Shown in pieces: positions 19,588 to 27,988 of a stretch of DNA of 64,000 bases; the first letter of the stretch is position 1, and every line of letters starts with the position of its first letter. The position numbers and the translations under genes were made by a program. The notes beneath the pieces were generated by a model that saw nothing but the letters and a program-made list of their open reading frames with translations, searched no databases and was not told the DNA's origin. The stretch is taken from positions 434,001 through 498,000 of the forward strand of contig NZ_VUJV01000003.1 in assembly GCF_008373755.1 (NCBI RefSeq), given 5' to 3'. This DNA is from Nocardioides humilatus. Its GTDB lineage: Bacteria; Actinomycetota; Actinomycetes; Propionibacteriales; Nocardioidaceae.

Positions 19588-22164
19588 ATGCCCGGAACCA
19601 ACCTCACGCGCGACGAGGCCACCGCCCGTGCCGCGCTGATCGACGTCACGTCGTACACCGTCGAGCTCGACCTCACCCAGGCTGAGACTGACGGCATCCA
19701 GACCTTCGGATCCACCTCCACGATCGCGTTCACCTGTGGTGAACCCGGCGCCGAGACCTGGGTCGACCTCGTGGACGCGACCGTCCACGAGATCACCCTC
19801 AACGGCGCCCCGATCGACGTGTCGGCCTACGTCGACAGCCGGATCCCGCTCACCGGTCTGCAGGCCGACAACACCCTCGTGGTGCGTGCCGACTGCACCT
19901 ACTCGCACACCGGCGAGGGCCTCCACCACTTCGTCGACCCCGCCGACGGCAAGGTCTACCTCTACTCGCAGTTCGAGGTTCCCGACGCACGCCGCGTCTT
20001 CGCCTGCTTCGAGCAGCCCGACCTCAAGTCGGTCTTCAACTTCGTCGTCACCGCTCCGGCGCACTGGAAGGTCGTGTCCAACGCCCCGACGCCCGCGCCG
20101 GTCGCCAGCACCGACGACCGCTTCGCGGTGTGGACGTTCCCCACCACCAAGCGGATGTCCACCTACATCACCGCGGTCGTCGCCGGTGAGTACTACGAGG
20201 TCCACGACACCTACGAGGGTGCGTTCGGCGTCATCCCGATGGGCCACTACTCGCGCCAGTCCCTCCAGGCCGAGCTCGACCGCGACCGCGAGGAGCTCGT
20301 GCTTCTCACCCAGCAGGGTTTCGAGTTCTTCGAGGAGGCCTTCGGCTTCCCCTACCCGTTCGAGAAGTACGACCAGCTCTACGTGCCCGAATACAACATG
20401 GGCGCGATGGAGAACGCCGGCTGCGTGACGCTGCGCGACGAATACATCCCGCGCTCGCGCCAGCCGCGCTCGTTCTACGAGTTCCGCGCCTCGGTGATCC
20501 TCCACGAGATGGCCCACATGTGGTTCGGCAACCTCGTGACGATGCGCTGGTGGGACGACCTCTGGCTCAACGAGTCGTTCGCTGAGTGGGCCTGCTACCA
20601 CGCCGAGGCCGAGGCGACCTCCTACACCGACGCCTGGACCGGCTTCGCCAACATGCGCAAGCAGCGCGGCTACCGCGCCGACCAGTTGCCCAGCACCCAC
20701 CCGATCGCCACCGACATGGTCGACCTCCACGCGGTCGAGGTGAACTTCGACATGATCACCTACGCCAAGGGCGCGGCGGTGCTCAAGCAGCTGGTGGCCT
20801 GGGTCGGGCTCGAGCCCTTCCTGTCGGGCCTGCGGGAGTACTTCCGCGACCACGCCTACGGCAACACCGAGTTCGTCGACCTGCTCGACGCTCTCGAGAA
20901 GGCCTCCGGACGCGAGCTCAGCGGCTGGGCCAAGGAGTGGCTGCAGACCGCCGGCGTCAACACGATCAGCCCGACCTTCGAGCTCGACGCGGCCGGCAAC
21001 TACGCCTCGTTCGCCGTCCGCCAGACCGCTATCGACGAGCAGCCGACCCTGCGCCGCCACCGCATCGGCATCGGCTCCTACAACCTGCAGGCCGACGGCT
21101 CGCTGGTCCGCACCGACGCGGTCGAGGTCGACATCGTCGGCGGCCTGACGGAGATCCCCGAGCTGGTCGGCAAGGCGCAGCCCGACCTGCTGCTGCTCAA
21201 CGACGGCGACCTCACCTTCGCGAAGGTGCGCCTCGACGAGCGGTCCCTGGAGACCGCGAAAGCCTCCGTCGGCGCGTGCGGCGACTCCCTGACGCGCGCG
21301 CTCATCTGGAGCGCCGCATGGGACATGACCCGCGACGCCGAGCTGGCCGCGACCGACTTCGTCGAGCTGGTCCTCGGCAACATCGGCTCCGAGACCGACT
21401 CATGGGGTCTCACCGCCTTCCCGGCGTTCGCCTCACAGGCCGTCACGCAATATGCGGCGCCGGCCCACAAGGCCGCGCTCCGCGCCCGTTGGGAGCAGGG
21501 TCTGCGCGACCTCCTCGCCGCTGCTGAGCCCGGCACCGACCACCAGCTGACCTTCGTGCGCGCCTACGCCGGTGCCGCCCACTCCGCCGGCGCCATCGCC
21601 GAGCTCGAGGCGCTCCTCGACGGCTCGCTGACCTTCGAGGGGCTCAGCGTCGACCAGGACCTGCGCTGGACGCTGCTCAACAACCTGGCCCGGGTCGGCC
21701 GTGCCGACGACGCCCGGATCGACGGCGAGCTCGCCCACGACAACACGATCGCGGGCAAGGAGCACGCCGAGGCGGCCCGGGCCGCGATGCCGACCGCCGA
21801 GGCCAAGGCCCGCGCCTGGGAGCAGGCGATGGTCGACGGCTCGGTGCCCAACGAGACCGCCAAGCAGGTCGTGGTGTCCTTCAACCGCGACGGTCAGCAG
21901 GAACTGCTGGCGCCGTACGTCGACCGCTACCTCGCCGACGCCCCGCTGGCCTGGGACCGGCTCGGCGCCCACCGCGCGGCCGTCTCGCTGGAATACATCT
22001 TCCCGCGCATCCTCGCCTCGGACGAGGCGCTGGCACGGGTCGACGCGTGGCTGGCCGACGAGTCCGCCGGCGTCAACCCCGGCGCCCTGCGCTTCGTCAC
22101 CGAGGGCCGCGCCGACATGGCACGAGCCCTCGCGGCTCAGGCCAAGGACGCCGCTCGCGACTGA
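19588..22164 (+). CDS. pepN: Aminopeptidase N (M1 family zinc metallopeptidase)
   Basis: From the ATG at 19588 the protein is 858 residues; the frame is open 66 bp further up but MPGTNLTRDEA is the usual actinobacterial start. GAMEN is at 272-276 and the zinc site HEMAH at 306-310. The third ligand Glu lies in NESFAEW about 19 residues later. The C-terminal ERAP-like helical domain is complete. It removes N-terminal residues from peptides in the cytosol. No signal peptide. Confidence 0.95.
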   Translation: MPGTNLTRDEATARAALIDVTSYTVELDLTQAETDGIQTFGSTSTIAFTCGEPGAETWVDLVDATVHEITLNGAPIDVSAYVDSRIPLTGLQADNTLVVRADCTYSHTGEGLHHFVDPADGKVYLYSQFEVPDARRVFACFEQPDLKSVFNFVVTAPAHWKVVSNAPTPAPVASTDDRFAVWTFPTTKRMSTYITAVVAGEYYEVHDTYEGAFGVIPMGHYSRQSLQAELDRDREELVLLTQQGFEFFEEAFGFPYPFEKYDQLYVPEYNMGAMENAGCVTLRDEYIPRSRQPRSFYEFRASVILHEMAHMWFGNLVTMRWWDDLWLNESFAEWACYHAEAEATSYTDAWTGFANMRKQRGYRADQLPSTHPIATDMVDLHAVEVNFDMITYAKGAAVLKQLVAWVGLEPFLSGLREYFRDHAYGNTEFVDLLDALEKASGRELSGWAKEWLQTAGVNTISPTFELDAAGNYASFAVRQTAIDEQPTLRRHRIGIGSYNLQADGSLVRTDAVEVDIVGGLTEIPELVGKAQPDLLLLNDGDLTFAKVRLDERSLETAKASVGACGDSLTRALIWSAAWDMTRDAELAATDFVELVLGNIGSETDSWGLTAFPAFASQAVTQYAAPAHKAALRARWEQGLRDLLAAAEPGTDHQLTFVRAYAGAAHSAGAIAELEALLDGSLTFEGLSVDQDLRWTLLNNLARVGRADDARIDGELAHDNTIAGKEHAEAARAAMPTAEAKARAWEQAMVDGSVPNETAKQVVVSFNRDGQQELLAPYVDRYLADAPLAWDRLGAHRAAVSLEYIFPRILASDEALARVDAWLADESAGVNPGALRFVTEGRADMARALAAQAKDAARD

Positions 22165-22178
22165 TGTGAGCGGGGCGG

Positions 22179-22541
22179 TCAGGCCCGCGCGTGTTCGGCG
22201 AGCAGCCGGATGCCGCGGGTCAGACCGCCGGCGAGGTCACCCTCGCCGAAGGAACGCGTCATCTCCTCGACGGCCAACGCCGCCTCGGTGTCGGTGAGGT
22301 GGCGACGGATCTCGCCGCCGGTGACGACCTCGACCACCCGCATCGTGGGGTCGACCATCACCAGGATGCTGCGCGAGGGCAGCACGAGCGTGTTGTGGAG
22401 GCTCGTCGCGAACGTGTGCGGGTCGTGACCCTCGATCGGACCGACGAAGACCGAGATCTCGGCCCGGCACTCCTGCTCGGCCGCACGGATGGTGGCGTCG
22501 AGCGCGGCCTGCTCGGCGCTGGTGAGTGAACCTGCGGGCAT
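22179..22541 (-). CDS. DUF5130 / TPM-like small protein
   Basis: This 120-residue cytosolic protein contains CRAEISVFVGPIEGHDPHTF and a VLVMVDP-like strand followed by VVEVVTGGEIRRHLTD. These resemble the short TPM-fold proteins annotated DUF5130 in actinobacteria. TPM domains elsewhere occur in acid-phosphatase-like or photosystem-repair proteins; whether this version is catalytic is unknown. It lies 6 bp from the next gene on the same strand, so the two form an operon. Confidence 0.6.
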   Translation of the reverse strand: MPAGSLTSAEQAALDATIRAAEQECRAEISVFVGPIEGHDPHTFATSLHNTLVLPSRSILVMVDPTMRVVEVVTGGEIRRHLTDTEAALAVEEMTRSFGEGDLAGGLTRGIRLLAEHARA

Positions 22542-22547
22542 CTCGGA

Positions 22548-22904
22548 CTACCAGGTGCCGCCGGCGCCGCCGGCTTTCGAGTCGTCGCCGTCGGGCGCAG
22601 CGAGCTCGCCGCCCGACTTGCGCGGACCGCCGAGCCACTGGCTCTCAGGCAGCTGCTCACCCGGCTTGACCGACTCGCCCCGGGCGAGCGCCGGCGCGTA
22701 GACCAGCGCGAACAAGACGACGAAGACGAGCACGGGGATGCCGCCGAGGAGCAGGATCATGTGGACGAAGTCGATCGACTCCTCCTGAGGCCAGCCCTCC
22801 GGCGTGTCGGCCGAGGCGGGCCCGGCGGTGGCGAGGATGGCGGCCACGGCAAGTCCCGCGGGCGCAGCGGCGGCGATCAGGCGTCGTACGGCAGTGCTGG
22901 TCAC
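22548..22904 (-). CDS. Small single-pass membrane protein with a signal-peptide-like N-terminus
   Basis: I take the GTG at 22904 (VTSTAVRRLIAAA) as the start because it puts a signal-like hydrophobic segment at residues 8-30 of 118; a longer frame to 22946 has no supporting site. After PASADTPEGWPQEESIDF a second hydrophobic segment (about 47-70) crosses the membrane. The tail is polar and Gly-rich. No known domain. It probably works with the downstream DUF5130 protein. Confidence 0.6.
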   Translation of the reverse strand: MTSTAVRRLIAAAAPAGLAVAAILATAGPASADTPEGWPQEESIDFVHMILLLGGIPVLVFVVLFALVYAPALARGESVKPGEQLPESQWLGGPRKSGGELAAPDGDDSKAGGAGGTW

Positions 22905-22938
22905 GGGGCGCAGGATATCGGCTCCGGTCCCCCGACGG

Positions 22939-22952
22939 ACAGGCACGCCTGT
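22939..22952. promoter_or_regulatory. Interrupted palindrome in the divergent region before mscS
   Basis: ACAGGC-AC-GCCTGT has 6-bp arms. It lies in the 83-bp region between the small membrane protein and the MscS gene, 35 bp before the MscS start. It could act as an operator for both. Short palindromes like this can arise by chance. Confidence 0.3.
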
Positions 22953-22987
22953 GTGAACGAGACGAGGGTCTTTGCCACACTCGGGGG

Positions 22988-23971
22988 ATGGTTCCTCTCC
23001 CCCTGGCTGCTGACCCCTGTGCCGACGGCGAGCAGGTCTGCGACCTCGTCTTCGACTGGACCGGCGACAGCAGGTTCGCGGACTGGGCCGGGGTGCTGAT
23101 CGGCACCCCCCTGGCCATCCTCGGCCTGGTCCTCTTCGGCCTCGCCATCCGGTGGCTGTTGCACCGCGTCGTCGACCGGATCTCGGTGCGTGCCGAGCGC
23201 GGCGTGATGCCCGAGCGGCTCGACGCCCTCGCCCGCGCCCGCCGCGCGCAGCGGGCCGGGACCATGGCCGGGATCTTCAACAGCATCGTCACGGTGGTCG
23301 TGATCGCGGTCGTCGGCACGATGATCCTCAGCGAGGTCGGGGTCAACATCGCCCCGATCATCGCCAGCGCGGGCATCATCGGCATCGCGCTCGGCTTCGG
23401 CGCCCAGTCGCTCGTGAAGGACTTCCTCGCGGGCATCTTCATCTTCATGGAGGACCAGTACGGCGTCGGCGACGTCGTCGACCTCGGCGAGGCCGTCGGC
23501 TCGGTCGAGGCGGTCACGTTGCGCATGACCCGGCTGCGCGACGTCAACGGCACGGTCTGGTACGTCCCCAACGGCGAGATCATGCGCGTCGGCAACCAGA
23601 GCCAGAACTGGTCGCGCGCCGTCCTCGATGTCAGCGTCGCCTACGGCGAGGACCTCACGAAGGTGCAGCGCGTGCTGCGCGAGGTCGCGCACGACATGTG
23701 GGAGGACGAGGACTACAAGGGCATCATCATCGAGGAGCCCGAGGTCACCGGCGTGGAGAGCCTCGCAGCCGACGCGGTCACCGTGCGAGTCATGATTAAG
23801 ACCGCTCCCCTGGAGCAGTGGGCCGTCGCCCGCGAGCTGCGGATGCGGATCAAGTCCCGCTTCGACCACGAGGGGTTCGAGGTCCCGTTCGCCCAGCGGG
23901 TCGTGTGGCACCGCGAGGACACCCGTGGCGGCAAGGCCCCCGCCGTGGCCTCCGAGGGCGACGAGGAATGA
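22988..23971 (+). CDS. MscS family mechanosensitive channel
   Basis: This 327-residue protein has membrane segments at about 35-57 and 95-115 and a pore-lining third segment (about 120-140: IIASAGIIGIALGFGAQSLVKD), the MscS hallmark. The beta domain follows (GVGDVVDLGEAVGSVEAVTL, then VPNGEIMRVGNQSQNWSRA). The cytoplasmic cage domain ends before an acidic tail. Such channels release solutes on hypo-osmotic shock. The stop lies 7 bp before the GTG of the globin gene, so the two are co-transcribed. Confidence 0.9.
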   Translation: MVPLPLAADPCADGEQVCDLVFDWTGDSRFADWAGVLIGTPLAILGLVLFGLAIRWLLHRVVDRISVRAERGVMPERLDALARARRAQRAGTMAGIFNSIVTVVVIAVVGTMILSEVGVNIAPIIASAGIIGIALGFGAQSLVKDFLAGIFIFMEDQYGVGDVVDLGEAVGSVEAVTLRMTRLRDVNGTVWYVPNGEIMRVGNQSQNWSRAVLDVSVAYGEDLTKVQRVLREVAHDMWEDEDYKGIIIEEPEVTGVESLAADAVTVRVMIKTAPLEQWAVARELRMRIKSRFDHEGFEVPFAQRVVWHREDTRGGKAPAVASEGDEE

Positions 23972-23978
23972 TGGTTCC

Positions 23979-24371
23979 GTGACCGAGCCGTCTGGAGCCC
24001 AGACCTACTACGAGGAGATCGGCGGCTTCGAGACCTTCCGGCGCATCGTCGCGAAGTTCTACGAGGGCGTTGCCGGCGACGAGGTGCTGCGCCCCCTCTA
24101 CCCCGAGGAGGACCTCGGCCCCGCCGAGGAGCGCTTCTTGCTCTTCCTGGTGCAGTACTGGGGCGGTCCGTCGACCTACTCCGAGCAGCGCGGTCACCCG
24201 CGGCTCCGGATGCGGCACGCGCCCTTCCCGGTCGATGAGCGGGCGCGCGACCACTGGCTCCAGCACTTCCGTACGGCGCTCGACTCGGTCAGCCTCACCC
24301 CGGAGCAGGACCAGCAGTTCTGGGCCTACGTGACCCACGCGGCCACGTTCATGATCAACACCCCCGGCTGA
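23979..24371 (+). CDS. Group II truncated hemoglobin (GlbO-like)
   Basis: The GTG at 23979 lies just after the mscS stop and gives 130 residues. The 2-on-2 globin pattern is clear: GGFETFRRIVAKFYEGVAGD, a Tyr/Trp-rich E helix (LVQYWGGPSTYSE), proximal His H80 in RMRHAPF and Trp in RDHWLQHF (the group II G8 position). It binds heme and O2 or NO. Longer in-frame starts lie inside mscS and are not needed. Confidence 0.9.
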   Translation: MTEPSGAQTYYEEIGGFETFRRIVAKFYEGVAGDEVLRPLYPEEDLGPAEERFLLFLVQYWGGPSTYSEQRGHPRLRMRHAPFPVDERARDHWLQHFRTALDSVSLTPEQDQQFWAYVTHAATFMINTPG

Positions 24372-24404
24372 CCAGCCGCTGGCCACCCACTGACCACCGG
24401 GCCG

Positions 24405-24420
24405 AGTGGTCCAGACCACT
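24405..24420. promoter_or_regulatory. FadR/GntR-type operator-like palindrome
   Basis: AGTGGTC-CA-GACCACT has 7-bp perfect arms and contains TGGTC-N2-GACCA. That core is the recognised site type of FadR-family GntR regulators. It lies 34 bp after the globin stop and upstream of the His-rich gene, in a 221-bp non-coding stretch. No GntR gene is present in the window. Confidence 0.45.
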
Positions 24421-24592
24421 TCGACGATTTCTCGCGGTCGTGTAACACCTGACCCTGCTCGCGACAGGTAAGGGTGCAAGACGAGTTCGAGCGAAAGACG
24501 AAGTGATGCCCAGGTCCACCCCACCGCTCCGGGTCGCCCCACCGACCCTCGAGCCGGGACCTGTGCTGCTTCACCAGTTGGCGGAGCTGAGC

Positions 24593-25195
24593 ATGCGCTC
24601 GACCCCCGCCGCTCGGACCGCTCGTCGCGCAGGCGCGCGTGCGTTGGCCGGCACGGTCACCGCCGCCGTCATCGGAGGTACGACGTGGGTGGCTGGCGCC
24701 GCTGTACCCGGACCCGGTCTCGGGGCTGGTCCAGCAGAGCGGTCCACCCACACTCCGAGCAGCGTGGCGGGCCCCGGAGGAGGTTTCGTCGGCACCCCAT
24801 CGTCCGACGCCCTCGCCTCCGCGCCTGGTAGCCCCTGGTCCCCGGGGCTACCAGGCACAGGCCCTTCGGTCCTGGCCGCGACCGAGTCAGAGGTCGAGCC
24901 GCCGGGTCTGCCGGAACCGCCGGGTCAGTCCGGGGACCGGCGGGCCAAGCGCGCTCACCCCGGCAACCCGCACCAGGAGGGTCGCCACGACAACGGCCTC
25001 CACCGCGGCGCCGACAAGGGCCAGAAGCGCGGCCACGACCCCGAGCACCACGCGTCGCACCACGGCAGGTCGGACGGCCACGCCAACGGCCACGGCAAGT
25101 CGAAGGGCCACGGCAAGTCCCACGGCAACGGGCACGGCAAGTCGAAGGGCCACGGCAAGTCGCACGGCACGTCGCACGGAACCCGCCACCACTGA
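24593..25195 (+). CDS. Exported His/Gly/Lys-rich low-complexity protein
   Basis: I choose the ATG at 24593 (GGAG 8 bp upstream) because it places a signal-peptide-like segment (MRSTPAARTARRAGARAL then AGTVTAAVIGGTTWVAGAA) at the N-terminus; an ATG at 24506 is the alternative. The 200-residue product has a Pro/Gly/Ser-rich middle. From about residue 120 it has a strongly basic His-rich tail, including GHGKSKGHGKSHG twice. About one residue in four of the last 60 is His. It may bind metal ions or polyanions outside the cell. No known family. The ECF sigma gene follows after 28 bp. Confidence 0.55.
   Translation: MRSTPAARTARRAGARALAGTVTAAVIGGTTWVAGAAVPGPGLGAGPAERSTHTPSSVAGPGGGFVGTPSSDALASAPGSPWSPGLPGTGPSVLAATESEVEPPGLPEPPGQSGDRRAKRAHPGNPHQEGRHDNGLHRGADKGQKRGHDPEHHASHHGRSDGHANGHGKSKGHGKSHGNGHGKSKGHGKSHGTSHGTRHH
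24823..24856. other. 13-bp perfect inverted repeat inside the His-rich gene
   Basis: GCCTGGTAGCCCC (24823-24835) and GGGGCTACCAGGC (24844-24856) are exact inverse complements separated by 8 bp. The RNA hairpin would be very stable and lies inside the coding region, in the Pro/Gly/Ser-rich linker. No T-tract follows, so it is not a standard terminator. It may slow ribosomes or reflect a protein-binding site. Confidence 0.5.
25088..25171 (+). repeat. Two tandem 42-bp repeats coding a His/Lys/Gly motif
   Basis: Two 42-bp units (25088-25129 and 25130-25171) encode GHGKSKGHGKSHG(N/T). They differ at only a few bases, which suggests recent slippage or unequal crossing-over. Flanking codons repeat shorter forms of the motif. 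Copy number is likely to vary between strains. Confidence 0.75.
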
Positions 25196-25223
25196 GCACC
25201 CTGACCCCTGCACAATGTGAGCG

Positions 25224-25775
25224 GTGAGGTCCGACGACGACCTGGTCGCCGCGGCCAAGAGCGGCGATCCCGAGGCCTGGCGTGCGCTCTACCGAGCCCA
25301 CGCCGGGCGACTGCTGCTGTGGCTGGAGACCCGGGCGTCCGGGCTCGACGAGACCCCTGAGGACCTCGCCGCCGAGTCGTGGCTCGTCGCCGCCCACAAG
25401 ATCGCCGACTTCCACGGCGACTCCTCGGAGTTCGCCGGCTGGCTCTTCGGCATCGCGCGCAACCACGCCGCCAATGCACGGCGCCGCAGCGGACGCCGCC
25501 AAGCAGCAGCCGCCGCGTTGCCGACCGACGACCGGACGGCCCCGGGCCCCGAGTCGGTCTTCGCCGGCGCGGAGTGGGTGCGGGAGGCGCTGGCGTCCCT
25601 CCCGGCCCGGGAGCGCGACGTGATCACCTGCATGGAGGTGCTCGAGCTCGACGCGGCGGCGACGGCCGAAGCGCTCGGGATCAGCGCGGTCGCCGTACGA
25701 GTGGCTCGCCACCGCGGCCTGAAGCGGCTGCGCGGTCAGGAACCGCCGAGCGCCGCGACGAGTGCCTCGCGGTAG
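25224..25775 (+). CDS. ECF-type RNA polymerase sigma factor
   Basis: This 183-residue protein starts at a GTG. Region 2 spans about 6-82 (ALYRAHAGRLLLWLETRA, then AESWLVAAHKIADF and FAGWLFGIARNHAANARRR). Region 4 spans about 118-170 (REALASLPARERDVITCMEV, then TAEALGISAVAVRVARHRGL). No anti-sigma gene lies next to it. The upstream His-rich exported protein is the only neighbour on the same strand. The last 40 bp overlap the 3' end of the convergent thioesterase gene. Confidence 0.88.
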   Translation: MRSDDDLVAAAKSGDPEAWRALYRAHAGRLLLWLETRASGLDETPEDLAAESWLVAAHKIADFHGDSSEFAGWLFGIARNHAANARRRSGRRQAAAAALPTDDRTAPGPESVFAGAEWVREALASLPARERDVITCMEVLELDAAATAEALGISAVAVRVARHRGLKRLRGQEPPSAATSASR

Positions 25776-26626
25776 TCCATCGGCGGCTCGGCGGCACGGC
25801 CGGTCTCGGGGTCGAAGAAGACGAGGACCACCTTCGCTCGCGCCAACGCGCGCTCGCCGTCACCGATCTCGGCCTCGATCACGACCGAGGTCCGGCCGAC
25901 CTGGGCGATCTGCGACCAGCAGTCGTAGGGCTCGGCACGGAGCAGGATCGGGGCGAGGTAGTCGACGTCGACCTGGGCGAGCACGATCTGCAGCGACTCG
26001 CTGCCGGGGAGCCCGCGCCCGAGCTCGCTGAACATCCGGACCCGAGCCTCCTGGAAGTACTCGAAGTAGACGACGTTGTTGACGTGGCGGTAGACGTCGA
26101 CATCGCTGAAGCGCACCTGGACCGGGTAGTGGCTGGCTCGGTCGCGATCGATGACGACGGGCGCTGGACGCTCTCGGGGAACAGGCTCCAGGTAGGCCTC
26201 GAGGACGGTGCGCTCCTCCGGCTTCAGCCGGCGCGGGCTCTCGATGTCGAAGCGGTACGGCGCCAGCACGGTGCTCGCCACCGCATAGACGACCCGGACC
26301 CCGGCCTCGTCCTCGTGGAAGACCTCGTAGGCGAGGGTGAAGGAGCCCGCACGCAGCTCGGTCACCCAGCACTCGATGAGCACCGGCTGGTCGCTGAAGA
26401 GCAGCGGCGCCCGGTAGGTCACCTCGTGACGACCCACGATGATCGCGTCGGCCAGCGCCGCGGTGGCGTCGTCGTCGCCGGCGGTCTCGGGCCAGCGGTG
26501 CGCCCTGAGCAGGTCGACCCGCGCCTCCTGGAGATAGTCGACGTAGCGCACGTTGTTGACGTGACCGAGCAGGTCGAGGTCGGCCCAGCGGATCGGGCAC
26601 ACGTAGCGGTGGCGCACGTCCAGCAT
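25736..26626 (-). CDS. Acyl-CoA thioesterase with two hotdog domains
   Basis: The start is the ATG giving MLDVRHRYVCPIRWADLDL (296 residues); the frame is open 23 codons further without support. Two 4-hydroxybenzoyl-CoA-thioesterase-type hotdog domains occur: IRWADLDLLGHVNNVRYVDY near residue 12 and VRFSDVDVYRHVNNVVYFEY near 170. Both keep the catalytic Asp and the HVNN motif. Such fused proteins hydrolyse acyl-CoA esters. It is divergent from a thiolase across a region with a KstR-like box. Confidence 0.85.
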   Translation of the reverse strand: MLDVRHRYVCPIRWADLDLLGHVNNVRYVDYLQEARVDLLRAHRWPETAGDDDATAALADAIIVGRHEVTYRAPLLFSDQPVLIECWVTELRAGSFTLAYEVFHEDEAGVRVVYAVASTVLAPYRFDIESPRRLKPEERTVLEAYLEPVPRERPAPVVIDRDRASHYPVQVRFSDVDVYRHVNNVVYFEYFQEARVRMFSELGRGLPGSESLQIVLAQVDVDYLAPILLRAEPYDCWSQIAQVGRTSVVIEAEIGDGERALARAKVVLVFFDPETGRAAEPPMDYREALVAALGGS

Positions 26627-26644
26627 CGTTCCACGGCCGACCAC

Positions 26645-26658
26645 TGCAACAGGTTCCA
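26645..26658. promoter_or_regulatory. KstR-like operator between thioesterase and thiolase
   Basis: TGCAACAGGTTCCA matches the degenerate KstR consensus TNNAACNNGTTNNA at every fixed base and is flanked symmetrically (CTG...CAG). It sits in the 85-bp divergent promoter region. KstR is the TetR-family repressor of sterol catabolism genes in mycobacteria and relatives. Whether this host has KstR is not shown by the window. Confidence 0.45.
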
Positions 26659-26711
26659 GTCCCTCCCTACTACTCTGGGCTGGTTCAGCCGTCACTCATC
26701 GAGGAGTCCCC

Positions 26712-27926
26712 ATGCCCGAGGCCGTCATCGTTTCTGCTGCCCGCACCCCCATCGGCCGGGCCAACAAGGGTTCGCTCAAGGACTTCCGTCCCGACGACCT
26801 GACGGCGTTGATCGCCAACGCCGCGCTGGCGAAGATCCCGGCGCTCGACCCCACCACGATCGACGACTTCTACCTCGGCTGTGGTCTCCCCGGCGGCGAG
26901 GCCGGCAACAACATGGCCCGCATCGTCACCTCGCTGATGGGCTACGAGATCCCCGGCGCCACGATCACCCGCTACTGCTCCTCCTCCGTCCAGACCTCGC
27001 GGATGGCCTTCCACGCGATCAAGGCCGGCGAGGGCGACGTCTTCATCTCCGCCGGTGTCGAGACGGTGAGCCGCTACCAGTTCGGTACGTCGGACCACAT
27101 CCCCAACACCAAGAACCCGCTCTTCGCCGACGCGCAGGCGCGCACCGAGGACTACGCCAAGGGCGGCCAGGACTGGCACGACCCGCGTGAGGACGGCCTG
27201 CTCCCCGACATCTACATCGCCATGGGCCAGACGGCCGAGAATGTCGCCCGCATGCGCGGCCTGAGCCGCCAGGAGCTCGACGAGTTCGGTGTCCGGTCGC
27301 AGAACCTGGCCGAGAAGGCGATCGCCGACGGCTTCTGGGAGCGCGAGATCACGCCGGTCACGCTCGCCGACGGCACTGTCGTCACCAAGGACGACGGTCC
27401 GCGCGCGGGCGTCACCTACGAGGCCGCCGCGGCGCTCGACCCGGTCTTCCGCCCCGACGGTGTCGTCACCGCGGCCAACTGCTGCCCGCTCAACGACGGT
27501 GCTGCCGCCGTCGTGATCATGTCCGACACCAAGGCCGCCGAGCTGGGCCTCACCCCGCTTGCGCGCATCGTGTCGACCGGCGTCAGCGGCCTCTCCCCCG
27601 AGATCATGGGCCTCGGCCCGGTCGAGGCGACCAAGAACGCGCTGCGCTACGCCGGCATGAGCATCGGTGACATCGACCTCGTCGAGATCAACGAGGCGTT
27701 CGCCGCCCAGGTCGTGCCCTCCTACCAGGAGCTCGGCATCGACCTCGACCGCCTCAACGTCAACGGCGGCGCCATCGCGGTCGGCCACCCGTTCGGCATG
27801 ACCGGTGCTCGCCTCCAGAACACGATGCTCAACTCGCTCGACTGGCACGACAAGTCGACCGGCCTCATCACCATGTGCGTCGGTGGCGGCCAGGGTATGG
27901 CGATGATCCTCGAGCGGATGAGCTGA
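26712..27926 (+). CDS. Thiolase family protein (acetyl-CoA C-acyltransferase)
   Basis: This 404-residue enzyme has the thiolase signature residues: nucleophile C89 (TRYCSSSVQ), H359 in VGHPFGMTGAR and C389 in CVGGGQGMAMI. NEAFAAQ lies near 325. It forms or cleaves 3-ketoacyl-CoA in beta-oxidation. GAGGAG precedes the ATG. The divergent thioesterase and the KstR-like box point to lipid or steroid side-chain metabolism. It could equally be a general FadA. Confidence 0.92.
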   Translation: MPEAVIVSAARTPIGRANKGSLKDFRPDDLTALIANAALAKIPALDPTTIDDFYLGCGLPGGEAGNNMARIVTSLMGYEIPGATITRYCSSSVQTSRMAFHAIKAGEGDVFISAGVETVSRYQFGTSDHIPNTKNPLFADAQARTEDYAKGGQDWHDPREDGLLPDIYIAMGQTAENVARMRGLSRQELDEFGVRSQNLAEKAIADGFWEREITPVTLADGTVVTKDDGPRAGVTYEAAAALDPVFRPDGVVTAANCCPLNDGAAAVVIMSDTKAAELGLTPLARIVSTGVSGLSPEIMGLGPVEATKNALRYAGMSIGDIDLVEINEAFAAQVVPSYQELGIDLDRLNVNGGAIAVGHPFGMTGARLQNTMLNSLDWHDKSTGLITMCVGGGQGMAMILERMS

Positions 27927-27988
27927 CCCAGCTCTTCGACCCAGCGCTTCACCACTTCGCCCGCCTCGGTCACCCCTAGACTGCCCAG

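Noticed and set aside
25088-25190. Short repeats considered as a CRISPR array
   Set aside because: Units are contiguous and in coding frame, without spacers; they encode a His/Lys/Gly motif.
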